DNA from: Planctomycetales bacterium
GTDB taxonomy: Bacteria; Planctomycetota; Planctomycetia; Pirellulales; Pirellulaceae
DNA: 39,282 bases
Direction of reading: 5' to 3'
NCBI GenBank assembly: GCA_020426625.1
Contig: JAGQPR010000014.1
Span: 1 to 39,282 of the forward strand
The notes under the pieces are model-generated. The model was not told the origin of the DNA. It saw only the letters and a program-made list of their open reading frames with translations, and did no database searches. How positions within the stretch are numbered: position 1 is the stretch's first letter; each line of letters begins with the position of its first letter. Both the position numbers and the translations under genes were made by a program. Positions 24,591-33,983 of the stretch are shown here, one piece after another.

Positions 24591-27500
24591 TTAGTTGCCA
24601 TGCTGATGGCCGTGGTTGAGATGTCCGGGCATCTCGTCCTCGCCCGTCTCGAGGAATGTGACCAAGTCGATGATTTCCTCGCGCGTCAGTGTGTCAACCA
24701 AACCTTCTGGCATGGCGGACACTTTTGTTTCAACTTGCTCTACGATATCAGTGCGCTGAATCCGTGTCAGCGTATTCGGTGTCAGCAGATTGGTAGCTAC
24801 TTGCACGGCAGCTTCACCTTGTTCGACGATGACTCCCGCGATCACACGGCCATCTGTTGTCAGGAATTTGTGCGTAACAAAATCCTTGTGGATTGTGTGC
24901 GACGGTTGCAGGATTTGCTGAAGCAGTTCCTGGCCCTTCCATCGCTTGGCAGACTCGACCAGATCAGGTCCTAAATTGACGCCGTGGCCCGCGACCACAT
25001 GGCACTGATTGCACTTGGCCTTCACAAACGCTTGCATGCCACGCATTACCGATGCTTCGTCGTGCTCGCGCGGCAGCTGCGCGAAATCATTGAAATCCAA
25101 CATCGACCACCGGCGGACGAAGGTGGGTTCACTGGCCGCCAGCAATTGCTCCGCTTGTTCGGGCGTTTCAGCCACAATCATGACTCCATTCATGATTACC
25201 CAATGGCCCGGAAATGTACAGACATAGGGGTAGATACCGGGCTGACTTGGTGCGGTAAAACGAAGAACGTTGATGCGTGTGCCGCGATTGGGACCGATCA
25301 TCGGCGACCAGTGCAGAATCTTGTCGCCCTGGTCCAGTGGAATGAAGTCAGAATTTGCGTTGCGGGGGTCTTTGGCCATTTCATTGGCTGCCATACCGAC
25401 ATCGGCCAGAGTACCTGGCTGGACAAGCACCCAATTGTGATCCGTGGCGTCTGGATTGCTGAACACGACTTTGACAGGCTGCTCGGGCTGAACTACAAAC
25501 TGCGTGAGAGTGAAAAGCATGCGTTCAGGAACGCAGGAAATCTCTACGCTCTTCAGGTTAGCCTGACTGTCAAACTGGGCTTGGCTTGCGCTAGGAGTCG
25601 GCTCCTGGATCTGTGCGTTCCGCTGCATCTGCTGCAGCAGAGTGGCAACGCCATAGCTGGAATCACTCTCCCAATAGGGCTTTAGAGAGTGCGAACCAAG
25701 GGCACATGCGAGGGCATATTCCAAATGACCTCCCAGAGGATACTTGGTAACGTCCAGAATTGCCTCTAGAGACTCGCGGGAACCGACGTACGTTGCTGCG
25801 ATCGCTGCTTCCATCCTGACAATGGCGTTTTCATCATTGGCGGCACGACGCAACAAATCGACGGCGTCATTCAATTGAGGATGCCAGTAACGCAATTGTT
25901 GAGTTGCTGCAGCTCGGGCTAGAGGGATTTCGCAGGTAAGCAACTCTCGTAGCACAGCAATCGCGCGCGGCGAATGACTGGTTTCACCCGAGCCGTGATT
26001 CGCCAGGGCGGCAGCGTACAACTGAGTGGCCGTGTAACGCAAATCCGCTTCACCAAGCCAGCGATACAGCCAGAGAGCTTCCAATTGGTGGTGGCGGTAC
26101 CGCGGGTCCATCGCATCTAGATTTTCGGTCCATTTGCCTAGTGAGTCGAGTACTTCGGCTCGATTGCGTTCCCGCAGTTCGCGCTTGGCCCAATAACGGT
26201 AACGATATTCGCGACGCTGCAACAAATCCAACAACTCAGCTACCGAAGCTTGCGCAAACTGAGGCGACGTAGCAAGGACGGGTTGGTCCTTGGCCTTGAT
26301 ACGCCAAATCCGCCCCGAATGCCTGTCTCGCCGCTCGTCGCGCAACGAGTATTGGGCATGACCTTTGACAGGGTTATACCAGTCGCATACGTACAAGGCG
26401 CCTCGAGGCCCGAATCTCACGTCGACCGGAATGAAGCTCAGGTTCGTCGAAAACAGCAAATCGCTGACATAAGATTCCTGAAATCCGAATTCGTCCTCCT
26501 GCCATCGGTGGATTTCAACGCGATTGGTGGGCTTGTAACGAACTTTAATGAATCCCCCTTGCAGCTCTTGCGGGAACGTTTCAAAGTCAACGAATTCCTG
26601 TCCGCATGTACCAGAATAAGCTTGCAAACCTCCCGGGCGAGGATGTTGTGTGGGGTATTCGGGGTCAAGCGAATGAAAAGCAGCCGCATAAATTGGATGG
26701 CTGGCAACGTGCTGTCCCCAGTCGTCGAAGGTCACGCCCCAGGGATTGGTGCTTGGGTAAGTACCGAAACTAATTAAACGCTGACTAAAGGGCGAGAAAC
26801 GGAACCAACCGCTATTCTGCTGTCGGACGGGCCCATACGCGGTTTCTACCTGACTATGGTGAAAAATAGATTCTCGAAAAATAAGGTCTCCGTCTGGAGT
26901 CCAGGCAATGTCGTGCAGCGCATGATGAGAATCCTCAGTTCCAAATCCTGTCAACAGTTGCGTCCTTTGGTCGGCGCGATCGTCCCCGTCCGTGTCTTTT
27001 AAGAACGTCAAGTGCGGCATTTCGGAAACGTACACTCCACCGTTGCCGAATTCGAATGACAGGGGAATGCTCAGGTCATCGGCAAAAACGGTCGACTTGT
27101 CCGCGCGGCCATCTCCGTCGGTGTCTTCAAGAATCACCAATTTATCGTTGGGTTCATTGCCAGGGTAAACGTGGGGATAAGTTGTCGAGCAACTGACCCA
27201 CAGGCGCCCTCGGTTGTCCCAACGCATTTGAATCGGAGCGGCGATGTCGGGAAACTGTTCTTCACCAGCGAAAAGATTCACTTCAAAGCGAGGGTCAATC
27301 TGAAAGGCCTTCAATTCCTCGTCTGCAGACAGCCACTCGTTCGCGCCCCTGCTCTCCAGTGTGTTTGGTAGTGGAGGCACATTGGAATCGTCGACGAATA
27401 CCGCGTCTTCGCCTTGGGCAAGTTTCCAGATAGCCCGCTGACGGTTCTCTACGAGGATGTCAAAATTTTTCATCGCAGGTAAGAAGTCTAAATAGCCGTA

Positions 27501-28448
27501 GGACTTGTTTCGACCTCCGGTGTAGTAAAATGTATTCAGTGGGCGAAAGCGCCTAAAGAAATGGCGGTTTTTGTCGACCACAGCTGACAACAACTGGTCA
27601 CTTACTTTGGCTGGTTCCTTTTGAAAGGCGCCTTGAAAAAGAATATCAGCCAGGACCTGCTGTCCCTTCGCATTCAGGTGAACGCCGTTGATGGTCAGGT
27701 CGTCGTCAGGCGATTGCATGGCCGCGAGGGTTGGCGAGAACAAGTCAATGAATCCAACCTGTTGCTCGCGAGACACCTCCCGCATGGCAGCGACATAGAT
27801 TTCAAGGCGGGCATTGTTCAAATCTGCCGCTGGCACCCCCTGTACGTTTTCATTCGCTGTCGGAGATACCAGCACCACTTGCGGCGCACTGGCGCCATTG
27901 AATGCACTGGATTTAAGCCGCTGCAGATAGCTGGTGAGACTGGCACGAAACTGGTCGATCCCTCCACTGCCTGCAAACGACTCGTTAAATCCGAATGCGG
28001 CAAAGACGATATCCGCTTTCTCATGAGTCAAATGCTGGAATGTTGAAGCAAAATTGGCTGGTCTTGGTTGCAAGTCAATCCCGTCAGCAGACCAAGCCAG
28101 ATTGCGGACTGAAATCTGCAGGTCCGGGTAACTGGCCTGAACGTATGCTTCAAAATGTCCGTCGTGCTGAGCTCTGTCGAAAAGCGTATTCCCTATGAGT
28201 GCAATGCGCTGTCCAGCTTTCAAGTTCAACGGTAACTGCGTGTTCGATGGGCTAGTTGTCGCTGGCAATGGAGCCGAGTTCTCGTAGATGCCGAAACCCG
28301 TGAAATCCTCCGTGGTCAGCTGGGATTCGCTACCTTCCGAAAAGGTGTTGCGCGCGTCGCGAGGATTGGCTCGCGCACGCCGTTGAGCATGACCAGTAGA
28401 TTGAACGCTGGCTAGAAGAATAACGAATAAAACACAACGCGTATTCAT
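24591..28448 (-). CDS. SGNH-dehydrogenase-HEAT-azurin-cytochrome c fusion protein
   Basis: This 1285-residue secreted protein has a signal peptide (1-22) and, in order, five regions. First is an SGNH/GDSL-like domain (about 70-270; IALIGNTLFDRA, AAFGFNES, INGVHLNAKG). Second is a dehydrogenase-type propeller (about 385-720; IQMRWDNRGRLWVSCSTTYP, ILEDTDGDGRADKSTVFADD). HEAT-like helices follow to about 940. Next is a cupredoxin domain (about 975-1095) with His1004 and CTFPGHWVIM giving Cys1077, His1082 and Met1086, exactly azurin spacing. Last is a mono-haem cytochrome c domain with KCNQCHVVAG (Cys1146, Cys1149, His1150). The tail is His-rich. Copper and haem centres in one chain suggest internal electron transfer from a sugar-like substrate. 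The SGNH part may act on an ester, perhaps a deacetylation; substrates are unknown. No strong ribosome-binding site is seen. Confidence 0.88.
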   Translation of the reverse strand: MNTRCVLFVILLASVQSTGHAQRRARANPRDARNTFSEGSESQLTTEDFTGFGIYENSAPLPATTSPSNTQLPLNLKAGQRIALIGNTLFDRAQHDGHFEAYVQASYPDLQISVRNLAWSADGIDLQPRPANFASTFQHLTHEKADIVFAAFGFNESFAGSGGIDQFRASLTSYLQRLKSSAFNGASAPQVVLVSPTANENVQGVPAADLNNARLEIYVAAMREVSREQQVGFIDLFSPTLAAMQSPDDDLTINGVHLNAKGQQVLADILFQGAFQKEPAKVSDQLLSAVVDKNRHFFRRFRPLNTFYYTGGRNKSYGYLDFLPAMKNFDILVENRQRAIWKLAQGEDAVFVDDSNVPPLPNTLESRGANEWLSADEELKAFQIDPRFEVNLFAGEEQFPDIAAPIQMRWDNRGRLWVSCSTTYPHVYPGNEPNDKLVILEDTDGDGRADKSTVFADDLSIPLSFEFGNGGVYVSEMPHLTFLKDTDGDDRADQRTQLLTGFGTEDSHHALHDIAWTPDGDLIFRESIFHHSQVETAYGPVRQQNSGWFRFSPFSQRLISFGTYPSTNPWGVTFDDWGQHVASHPIYAAAFHSLDPEYPTQHPRPGGLQAYSGTCGQEFVDFETFPQELQGGFIKVRYKPTNRVEIHRWQEDEFGFQESYVSDLLFSTNLSFIPVDVRFGPRGALYVCDWYNPVKGHAQYSLRDERRDRHSGRIWRIKAKDQPVLATSPQFAQASVAELLDLLQRREYRYRYWAKRELRERNRAEVLDSLGKWTENLDAMDPRYRHHQLEALWLYRWLGEADLRYTATQLYAAALANHGSGETSHSPRAIAVLRELLTCEIPLARAAATQQLRYWHPQLNDAVDLLRRAANDENAIVRMEAAIAATYVGSRESLEAILDVTKYPLGGHLEYALACALGSHSLKPYWESDSSYGVATLLQQMQRNAQIQEPTPSASQAQFDSQANLKSVEISCVPERMLFTLTQFVVQPEQPVKVVFSNPDATDHNWVLVQPGTLADVGMAANEMAKDPRNANSDFIPLDQGDKILHWSPMIGPNRGTRINVLRFTAPSQPGIYPYVCTFPGHWVIMNGVMIVAETPEQAEQLLAASEPTFVRRWSMLDFNDFAQLPREHDEASVMRGMQAFVKAKCNQCHVVAGHGVNLGPDLVESAKRWKGQELLQQILQPSHTIHKDFVTHKFLTTDGRVIAGVIVEQGEAAVQVATNLLTPNTLTRIQRTDIVEQVETKVSAMPEGLVDTLTREEIIDLVTFLETGEDEMPGHLNHGHQHGN

Positions 28449-28490
28449 CGTTAGGAACCTTTGTAGATGCCTGGCATGGTGAGGAGCTTA

Positions 28491-28507
28491 GCGGAGGAGT
28501 CCTCCGC
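28491..28507. repeat. 17-base perfect palindrome
   Basis: GCGGAGGAGTCCTCCGC has 8-base arms around one central base. It lies 42 bases before the fusion gene start and next to the family C copy at 28515. It could be an operator or part of the repeat element. Confidence 0.5.
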
Positions 28508-28514
28508 CACAAAT

Positions 28515-28607
28515 AAGCATCGCGCAGCAGTTTTTCCGCATAATTAGCCGCTTTGGCATTAGCCACGGTAATTTGAGTTTCAGAAAATTTGTGCGTTGGT
28601 GCTTACC
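28515..28607 (+). repeat. Family C repeat, copy 2
   Basis: About 93 bases align with 33459-33549 over their whole length. Shared words are AAGCATC, GCAG-AGTTTTTCCGCA, GCCGCTTTG-C-TT-GCCAC, GTTTCAGAAA or GTGTCAGAAA, and TTGTGCGTTGGTG. It sits between purN and the fusion gene. Short frames inside it are not genes. Confidence 0.7.
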
Positions 28608-28698
28608 GGCGAGAGTGCGCCTCGAGAACAAGATTGGGGTGAGCGAAGCGGTAAATAATCTTTCTCTCTAACGCTTCTTCGGTGAAACCAGGAGCAAT

Positions 28699-29337
28699 TT
28701 AGAAGATCGCATTGACTTTAACCTTGCGTCCTGCCACTTGCACATTGCCAGCGGCAATCGCTGCAATCGCTTCGGGGTACAGTTGTCGTTCGACATCAAA
28801 CACTCGCTGCTGCAGACTTTCGGCCGTATCAGCCTCCAGCACGGGACACATTCGTTGGGCAATGATTGGACCGTGGTCATATTCGTTGTCGACAAAATGC
28901 ACAGTACAGCCAGTCAAGCGGACGCCGTAATCGATGGCTGCTTGATGAACTTTCAGTCCATAGAATCCTTGGCCACAAAAGGCTGGAATGAGAGACGGAT
29001 GGATATTCACCACTCGATGCACAAAGTCACTGGGGATCAGCAAGTGTTCTATGTAGCCAGCCATCACCACTAACTGGGCACGGTGCTCTCGGCAAAGTGA
29101 AAATATGGCCTCCGAGTGGGCGGCGGAGGTGACAAAGTCGCGACGTCGCACTACTTGATTGACAATCGCATTCTCCCTGGCCAACTGCAATCCGCGAGCG
29201 GACTCTCGACTGCTGATCACCAATTGAAAATCAATTGGTAATCCTTGAGTCAGTTTCCAATGTTGCAGATTCTCAAACGTTGTTCCGTTGCCGGACAACA
29301 AAACTGCGATGGGCAGATTTCTCATTTTTTTGCTCAC
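28699..29337 (-). CDS. purN: Phosphoribosylglycinamide formyltransferase
   Basis: The 212-residue enzyme formylates GAR with 10-formyltetrahydrofolate in purine synthesis. It shows IAVLLSGNGTTFENL (10-24, phosphate-binding loop), the catalytic NIHPSLIPAF (111-120; Asn111, His113), LTGCTVHFVDNEYDHGPII (141-159; Asp154) and a C-terminal QQRVFDVERQLYPEAI, all PurN hallmarks. The usual GxHxxxxA stretch after the HPS motif is altered to CGQGFYGLKVHQAA but keeps spacing. The ATG at 29337 is in good position; weak GGTGAG precedes it. It is isolated from other pur genes. Confidence 0.92.
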   Translation of the reverse strand: MSKKMRNLPIAVLLSGNGTTFENLQHWKLTQGLPIDFQLVISSRESARGLQLARENAIVNQVVRRRDFVTSAAHSEAIFSLCREHRAQLVVMAGYIEHLLIPSDFVHRVVNIHPSLIPAFCGQGFYGLKVHQAAIDYGVRLTGCTVHFVDNEYDHGPIIAQRMCPVLEADTAESLQQRVFDVERQLYPEAIAAIAAGNVQVAGRKVKVNAIF

Positions 29338-29546
29338 CTCAGTGAATGTTGGCCGATCACGGAATCACTTCCAGTTTTCGCCATGTTTGTGCGATGGACT
29401 TGGAAATTGACTCGGAGAGGGACACAGCATGACCTGCAAAATGGCCCTCCCCGGCCGCATTACGTCCGATCCTCCCGCGAGCGAGAGGGGGTAAGTTTAT
29501 GGACCCTTTCAGGGCCTTCCTTAAGCCACAGGCTCTGCCGGTGGCA
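29338..29546. other. Gap between ileS and purN with a purine-rich repeat
   Basis: Most of this region shows nothing. Bases 29446-29500 hold CCCTCCCC and CCTCCCGCGAGCGAGAGGGG then GTAAGTT, resembling 33262-33316. Both look like remnants of one intergenic element. Confidence 0.4.
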
Positions 29547-32500
29547 CTAGCTCTCGCTGGAATGCTTGCGCACCTGGATTCCCAGATGCACTATTTGGTT
29601 CGCTATTTCAACTGATTCTGTTGGCACCGATTCAGGGACCGGCCCGATCTCCACGCTTTCCGCCAATGTTTCAGTGACAATGTAACTCATGTTTTCGTCA
29701 ATCGCTACAGCCATGTCGGAATCGAGCCCATCCAGATATACAAAGATACGATCAGTGAACTGGCAATCACGCTTTTTTCGCGCGTCTTGAATGTGACGCA
29801 CTAAGTCTCGGGCATAGCCTTCGCGAATCAGCTCCGGCGTAAGGTCTGTCGACAGCACCACCACGCAATGCTTTCCTTGAGCTGCCGTCCAACCGCTATT
29901 GGCCTGCATGCGGACTTCGATATCCTCGTTTTCCAATTCAAGTGTCTCACCGTCCAGAGCCAAACGAATGTGGCCACTTTCCTGCAATTGCTGCAAAAGG
30001 CTTGCGCCATCAGCTGAAGCGAGCGCTTTCTTCAGGGCAGGAATTCGTTTGCCAACCTTGGGGCCCAGCTTCTTGAAATTCGGTAGCACTTGATACTGAA
30101 CATACGGGCTGTTCCCCGAACTATAGGCGATATCCTTCACGTTCAGCTCGTCGCGAACGATGTTGTCGTGCTGTTCAAGCCAAGTAAGATGCTCGTCGCT
30201 GGCCAGATTGACCGCCACCCGCGATAGCGGCTGACGAACTTTCAGCTTGGCATCCATGCGCGCGCTTCGTCCTAACGAGGCAATCTCCCTCAAGATTTGC
30301 ATTCGCTGGCTGAGGAGTGCATCAATTCGATTAGGCTTCTTTCGCGGATAGTCGCACAAATGCACGCTCTCTCGTACCCGCCCGGCCACTGGTTTCGTCA
30401 AGTTCTGCCAGAGGGCTTCGGCGACGAATGGAACGAAAGGTGCGGCCAATTTCGAAATCTCAATCAACACTTCGAACAACGTCCAATAGGCATCCGCTTT
30501 GTCCGTGCTTTCGGCAGCATTTTCGCTTCCCCAATAGCGATTGCGACACCGTCGTACGTACCAGTTGCTCAACGCGTCTACCAAGCTCGATATCTGCTGG
30601 CAGGCCCCAAAACTGTCATAGCGGTCCATACGTTCAGTCGTCTCGGCGACCGCAACGGCCAGCTCGCTCAAGATCCATCGATCCAATTCAGCGCGATCTT
30701 CTATAGGACGATAGCTTGCCGCTTGGGGCAATTCATCGCAAGTCAATTGGTCGAGTGGCTGTACGATTTCACCGGGGCCAGCGAACTGATCAATCTCAGC
30801 GTAGATCGTGAAGAAGCTCAGCACGTTCCATAATCGCAACAAGAATTCGGGAATGCTTTCACGAATGGCGCGTTCGGAGTAAATGATCGAGCTCCACGGC
30901 GGTTGATTCGCAAAGAAATACCATCGCAGAGCATCGGCCCCGTGAACGTCAAAGATCTCTTGAGGGCTGCGGTAGTTTCGTAAGCTCTTGGACATCTTAC
31001 CCGTCTTGGAAACGTAATCGGTTCCCAAGTGAGTTCTCGCTTCTTCCTCGGTGAGAAACCGCTGCTTTCCGTCCTTGGATTCGTACCATTCGGCCAACAT
31101 CAATCCCAGCACCGTGCAGTTGCGGTACGGGTGCGGATAGGCGTGTGTTCCGACTGCTTCTTGTGGCCCGGCGGCTTGCTGCGACATCTCTGGCGACCGG
31201 GAAAAAAGCATCGTGCTGATCGCCAATTGGCTATAGAACCAACCGCGAGTTTGATCGATGGCTTCGCTGATGAAATCGGCTGGAAATGCCGACTCGAATT
31301 GTTTCTTTCCCTGATGCGGGTAGCCCCACTGCGCGAATGGCATCGCTCCGGAATCGTACCAGCAATCGATGACCTCGGGCACGCGACGCATGGTTGCACC
31401 CGGGGAAAAGGGCGAGTCGTACGTTATGGAATCGATGTAGGGCTTATGGACTCGCAAATCGTCGACTAGGTCTGGGTTGGCCGCCTTGGCTTCCGCCCAT
31501 ACCTGCGTTCCATCCACGCCGGGTTTGGCGAGCAATTCCGCATAACTGTCGATGGCTTCGCGCTGGCCTGTTGCTTCACACTGCCAAATCGGTAGCGGCG
31601 TACCCCAATAGCGTTCGCGGGAAAGCGCCCAATCAACATTGCTAGCCAGAAAGTTGCCGAAGCGACCATCGCGAATGTTTTCCGGCGACCATCCGATTCG
31701 CGAGTTGTTGGCAAGCATGGCATCGCGAAATTCGGTAGTACGGATAAACCAACTTTCACGCGGATATTGAATAAGCGGATCTTGCTCTGCACGCCAACAG
31801 AATGGATAGTCGTGCAAATATTGATCTAGCAACAACAGCCTGCCAGATTCCTTCAACCCACGAGCGATCGCCTTGTCGGCATCTTTCACCCATACGCCTT
31901 CATGCTCCGGATAGACCGAGGTGAATTTGCCATCGGGTCCCACCGCACATAGCAGCTCGGGGGTGTTTCCATCGGCTTGAAAGCGAGCTTGTTCGCGGAC
32001 AAGCAATTCATAGTCCACTTCGCCAAAGGCCGGTGCAATGTGAACCAGACCAGTTCCGCTATCCAGTGTCACGAAGTCTGCCGCCACCACTCGCCAATAC
32101 AACGGCTCGATCTCACCGTTTGTCAGTGTGCCGGTCTGATCCGCCAACTGCGAATAATAAACATCGATCGGTGGCTGGTACCGTTGTCCAACCAATTCTC
32201 GGCCTGGAAACGTTCGCTCAACTTTCCAGTTTCGCTTGACCTTATCCGCAAGGGCATCGACTAAAGCCGCAGCGATAATCAACCGCTCATCGCTGTCTGC
32301 ATCGTAGCACAAAGCGTATTCGATGTCGGCATGGACCGCCGCATACGTATTGCTTGGCAGAGTCCACGGAGTTGTGGTCCAAACGACCAGTGAGGTTCCT
32401 GACTTGCCAACCAATGGGAATTTGACGTAAACGCTCGGGTCAGCCACCTCGCGATAGCCCTGGCCTACCTCGCCGCTGGAAAGCGCTGTCCCCCCCTGGG

Positions 32501-33047
32501 CCCACCACCAAACGATCTTATGGCCACGGTAGAGAAGCCCCTGGTCAAACAGCTTTTTCAGCGACCACCAGACACTTTCAATGTAGCTCTGATGATAGGT
32601 CACGTAAGCTTCATTCAAATCGATCCAGAAACCTAGCCTTTCCGTCAACTGTTCCCACTGCTGCATGTACCTCCATACGCTCTGCTGGCACTTCTGGATA
32701 AACGGTTCGACACCAAATTGTTCGATTTCGTCCTTGCCGTGGATTCCCAGCTCTTTGCAAACCTCTACTTCAACCGGCAGACCATGCGTATCCCAGCCAG
32801 CCTTTCGCTCACAGAAATACCCTTGCATGGTCTTGTACCTGGGGTACAAATCCTTGATAGCTCGCGTCAAACAGTGTCCCGGATGCGGCAGGCCATTTGC
32901 TGTGGGCGGGCCCTCGTAAAACACAAACGTCTCACAGCCAGTCCTCTGCTTAAGGCTCTTGGCATAAATCTCTTGCTTTTTCCAAAGTTCTAGAACGCGT
33001 TCTTCGAGTTCAGGAAATCGGATCTGAGTGCTTACTGCTTTGAACAT
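29547..33047 (-). CDS. ileS: Isoleucine-tRNA ligase (type 2-like)
   Basis: The 1166-residue class I synthetase charges tRNA-Ile. The HIGH motif appears in [20 protein letters not shown] (HPGH at 55-58). The KMSKS motif is at 684-688 in [12 protein letters not shown]. Tryptophan-rich [18 protein letters not shown] and [10 protein letters not shown] mark the active site and the editing domain. The anticodon-binding domain is at about 790-950, and the long C-terminal extension ([14 protein letters not shown]..., [39 protein letters not shown]) is that of eukaryote-like IleS2 rather than the zinc-binding end of type 1. Type 2 enzymes are often less sensitive to mupirocin; this is a family fact, not shown here. 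The ATG start is clear. Confidence 0.95.
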   Translation of the reverse strand: MFKAVSTQIRFPELEERVLELWKKQEIYAKSLKQRTGCETFVFYEGPPTANGLPHPGHCLTRAIKDLYPRYKTMQGYFCERKAGWDTHGLPVEVEVCKELGIHGKDEIEQFGVEPFIQKCQQSVWRYMQQWEQLTERLGFWIDLNEAYVTYHQSYIESVWWSLKKLFDQGLLYRGHKIVWWWAQGGTALSSGEVGQGYREVADPSVYVKFPLVGKSGTSLVVWTTTPWTLPSNTYAAVHADIEYALCYDADSDERLIIAAALVDALADKVKRNWKVERTFPGRELVGQRYQPPIDVYYSQLADQTGTLTNGEIEPLYWRVVAADFVTLDSGTGLVHIAPAFGEVDYELLVREQARFQADGNTPELLCAVGPDGKFTSVYPEHEGVWVKDADKAIARGLKESGRLLLLDQYLHDYPFCWRAEQDPLIQYPRESWFIRTTEFRDAMLANNSRIGWSPENIRDGRFGNFLASNVDWALSRERYWGTPLPIWQCEATGQREAIDSYAELLAKPGVDGTQVWAEAKAANPDLVDDLRVHKPYIDSITYDSPFSPGATMRRVPEVIDCWYDSGAMPFAQWGYPHQGKKQFESAFPADFISEAIDQTRGWFYSQLAISTMLFSRSPEMSQQAAGPQEAVGTHAYPHPYRNCTVLGLMLAEWYESKDGKQRFLTEEEARTHLGTDYVSKTGKMSKSLRNYRSPQEIFDVHGADALRWYFFANQPPWSSIIYSERAIRESIPEFLLRLWNVLSFFTIYAEIDQFAGPGEIVQPLDQLTCDELPQAASYRPIEDRAELDRWILSELAVAVAETTERMDRYDSFGACQQISSLVDALSNWYVRRCRNRYWGSENAAESTDKADAYWTLFEVLIEISKLAAPFVPFVAEALWQNLTKPVAGRVRESVHLCDYPRKKPNRIDALLSQRMQILREIASLGRSARMDAKLKVRQPLSRVAVNLASDEHLTWLEQHDNIVRDELNVKDIAYSSGNSPYVQYQVLPNFKKLGPKVGKRIPALKKALASADGASLLQQLQESGHIRLALDGETLELENEDIEVRMQANSGWTAAQGKHCVVVLSTDLTPELIREGYARDLVRHIQDARKKRDCQFTDRIFVYLDGLDSDMAVAIDENMSYIVTETLAESVEIGPVPESVPTESVEIANQIVHLGIQVRKHSSES

Positions 33048-33096
33048 CGTTTTCGTTGCAATTGAGAGTGAGTGACGCCGAGGGAAGTTTAGGTTT

Positions 33097-33153
33097 TGGC
33101 GGCGTTCGCCAGGAAGTGTCAGATTCTCCGATACTGCTCGCTAATCGCCATCA
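33097..33153. repeat. Family D repeat, head-to-head pair (copies 3 and 4)
   Basis: Bases 33097-33129 are a loose direct copy ending AGGAAGTGTCAGATTCTCC. Bases 33130-33153 read GATACTGCTCGCTAATCGCC then ATCA, an inverted copy differing from 1-25 at four positions. Together they form an imperfect hairpin upstream of ileS. Confidence 0.6.
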
Positions 33154-33350
33154 TGGTTTCATCGCAACTCACCATTCCACCAAAAGTTACGTCGTTTTCG
33201 ACTCACTTTCGGAAGGGAGGGTCGGAGCTCCAACGACAGGGAGGGAGATTCCCCTCCCCGCTCGCCGGACTGCTTCGCGTGTGCCCGCTCGTGACTCTCC
33301 CGAGGGAGAGTAAGTTGAATTGGTGGCGATCAGCGAGAAGTGTCAGATTT
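33154..33350. repeat. Purine-rich segment, perfect palindrome and family D copy 2
   Basis: An 18-base palindrome, ACTCTCCCGAGGGAGAGT, lies at 33294-33311, and GGGAGGGAGATTCCCCTCCC precedes it near 33239-33258. Family D copy 2 (TGGTGGCGATCAGCGAGAAG) begins at 33321. With the inverted copy at 33130-33153, the D copies bracket this segment like ends of a small miniature element. Confidence 0.55.
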
Positions 33351-33458
33351 TCCACGCAATTTCGCCTCCGTCAAAGCCCAGAATCGCCGGTTTGGATGGA
33401 TTCAAGGACGAAAGCGAAATTGCTCGCCAGGGCTCGAGGGATAGGAATTGAACTGCCA

Positions 33459-33549
33459 AGCATCCACGCAGAAGTTTTTCCGCACGATTTGCCGCTTTGA
33501 CGTTGGCCACTGTTGGACGAGTGTCAGAAACTTGTGCGTTGGTGGGTAA
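33459..33549 (+). repeat. Family C repeat, copy 1
   Basis: This copy aligns with 28515-28607 and, for its first half, with 24504-24550. Words: ACGCAGAAGTTTTTCCGCAC, GCCGCTTTGACGTTGGCCAC, GTGTCAGAAACTTGTGCGTT. All three copies have the same orientation. Confidence 0.7.
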
Positions 33550-33983
33550 ACCCGCAGCTTGCCGCTCCCCTTTACGCCAGCGCCACAGCGCAGATTTTGT
33601 TTGAAATGCCAGAAATTGCCTGGCCAACGCTTTCCAAGTAATGCAGCAGGCATCGACCGCATGCGGTTCTTCTGCAGCACGACATGACGTAAGATTGGAC
33701 AAAACCATTTAGGATTAACCGACACTTCCTCAACAACCGCCAACATTTCACACCCAGCCTAACGCGTGTGCAACTCAGCCTCTCACGTGAAAATCGCCAC
33801 GAACAGACGCTTTTCCCGGTCGGGAGCCGATTCCTTGCCGTCGCTGGGCTCCGTGCCTCCCTAGAGGATGTTGCATCCAATATCGTTGCGACTTCAGTCG
33901 GAGGTGACTGGCACGCGTGACGTGTGGAGTTGTTCAAAGAATTGTGTCGCATTGCCCCGTTTCCCATCAGGATGATCATTGCC
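33550..33983. other. Rest of the ileS-LOG intergenic region
   Basis: I see no gene, RNA or clear repeat in these 434 bases. Open frames on the minus strand (33402-33746, 33572-33985) are Cys/Arg-rich without family features and run into the repeat at 33459. Confidence 0.3.
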
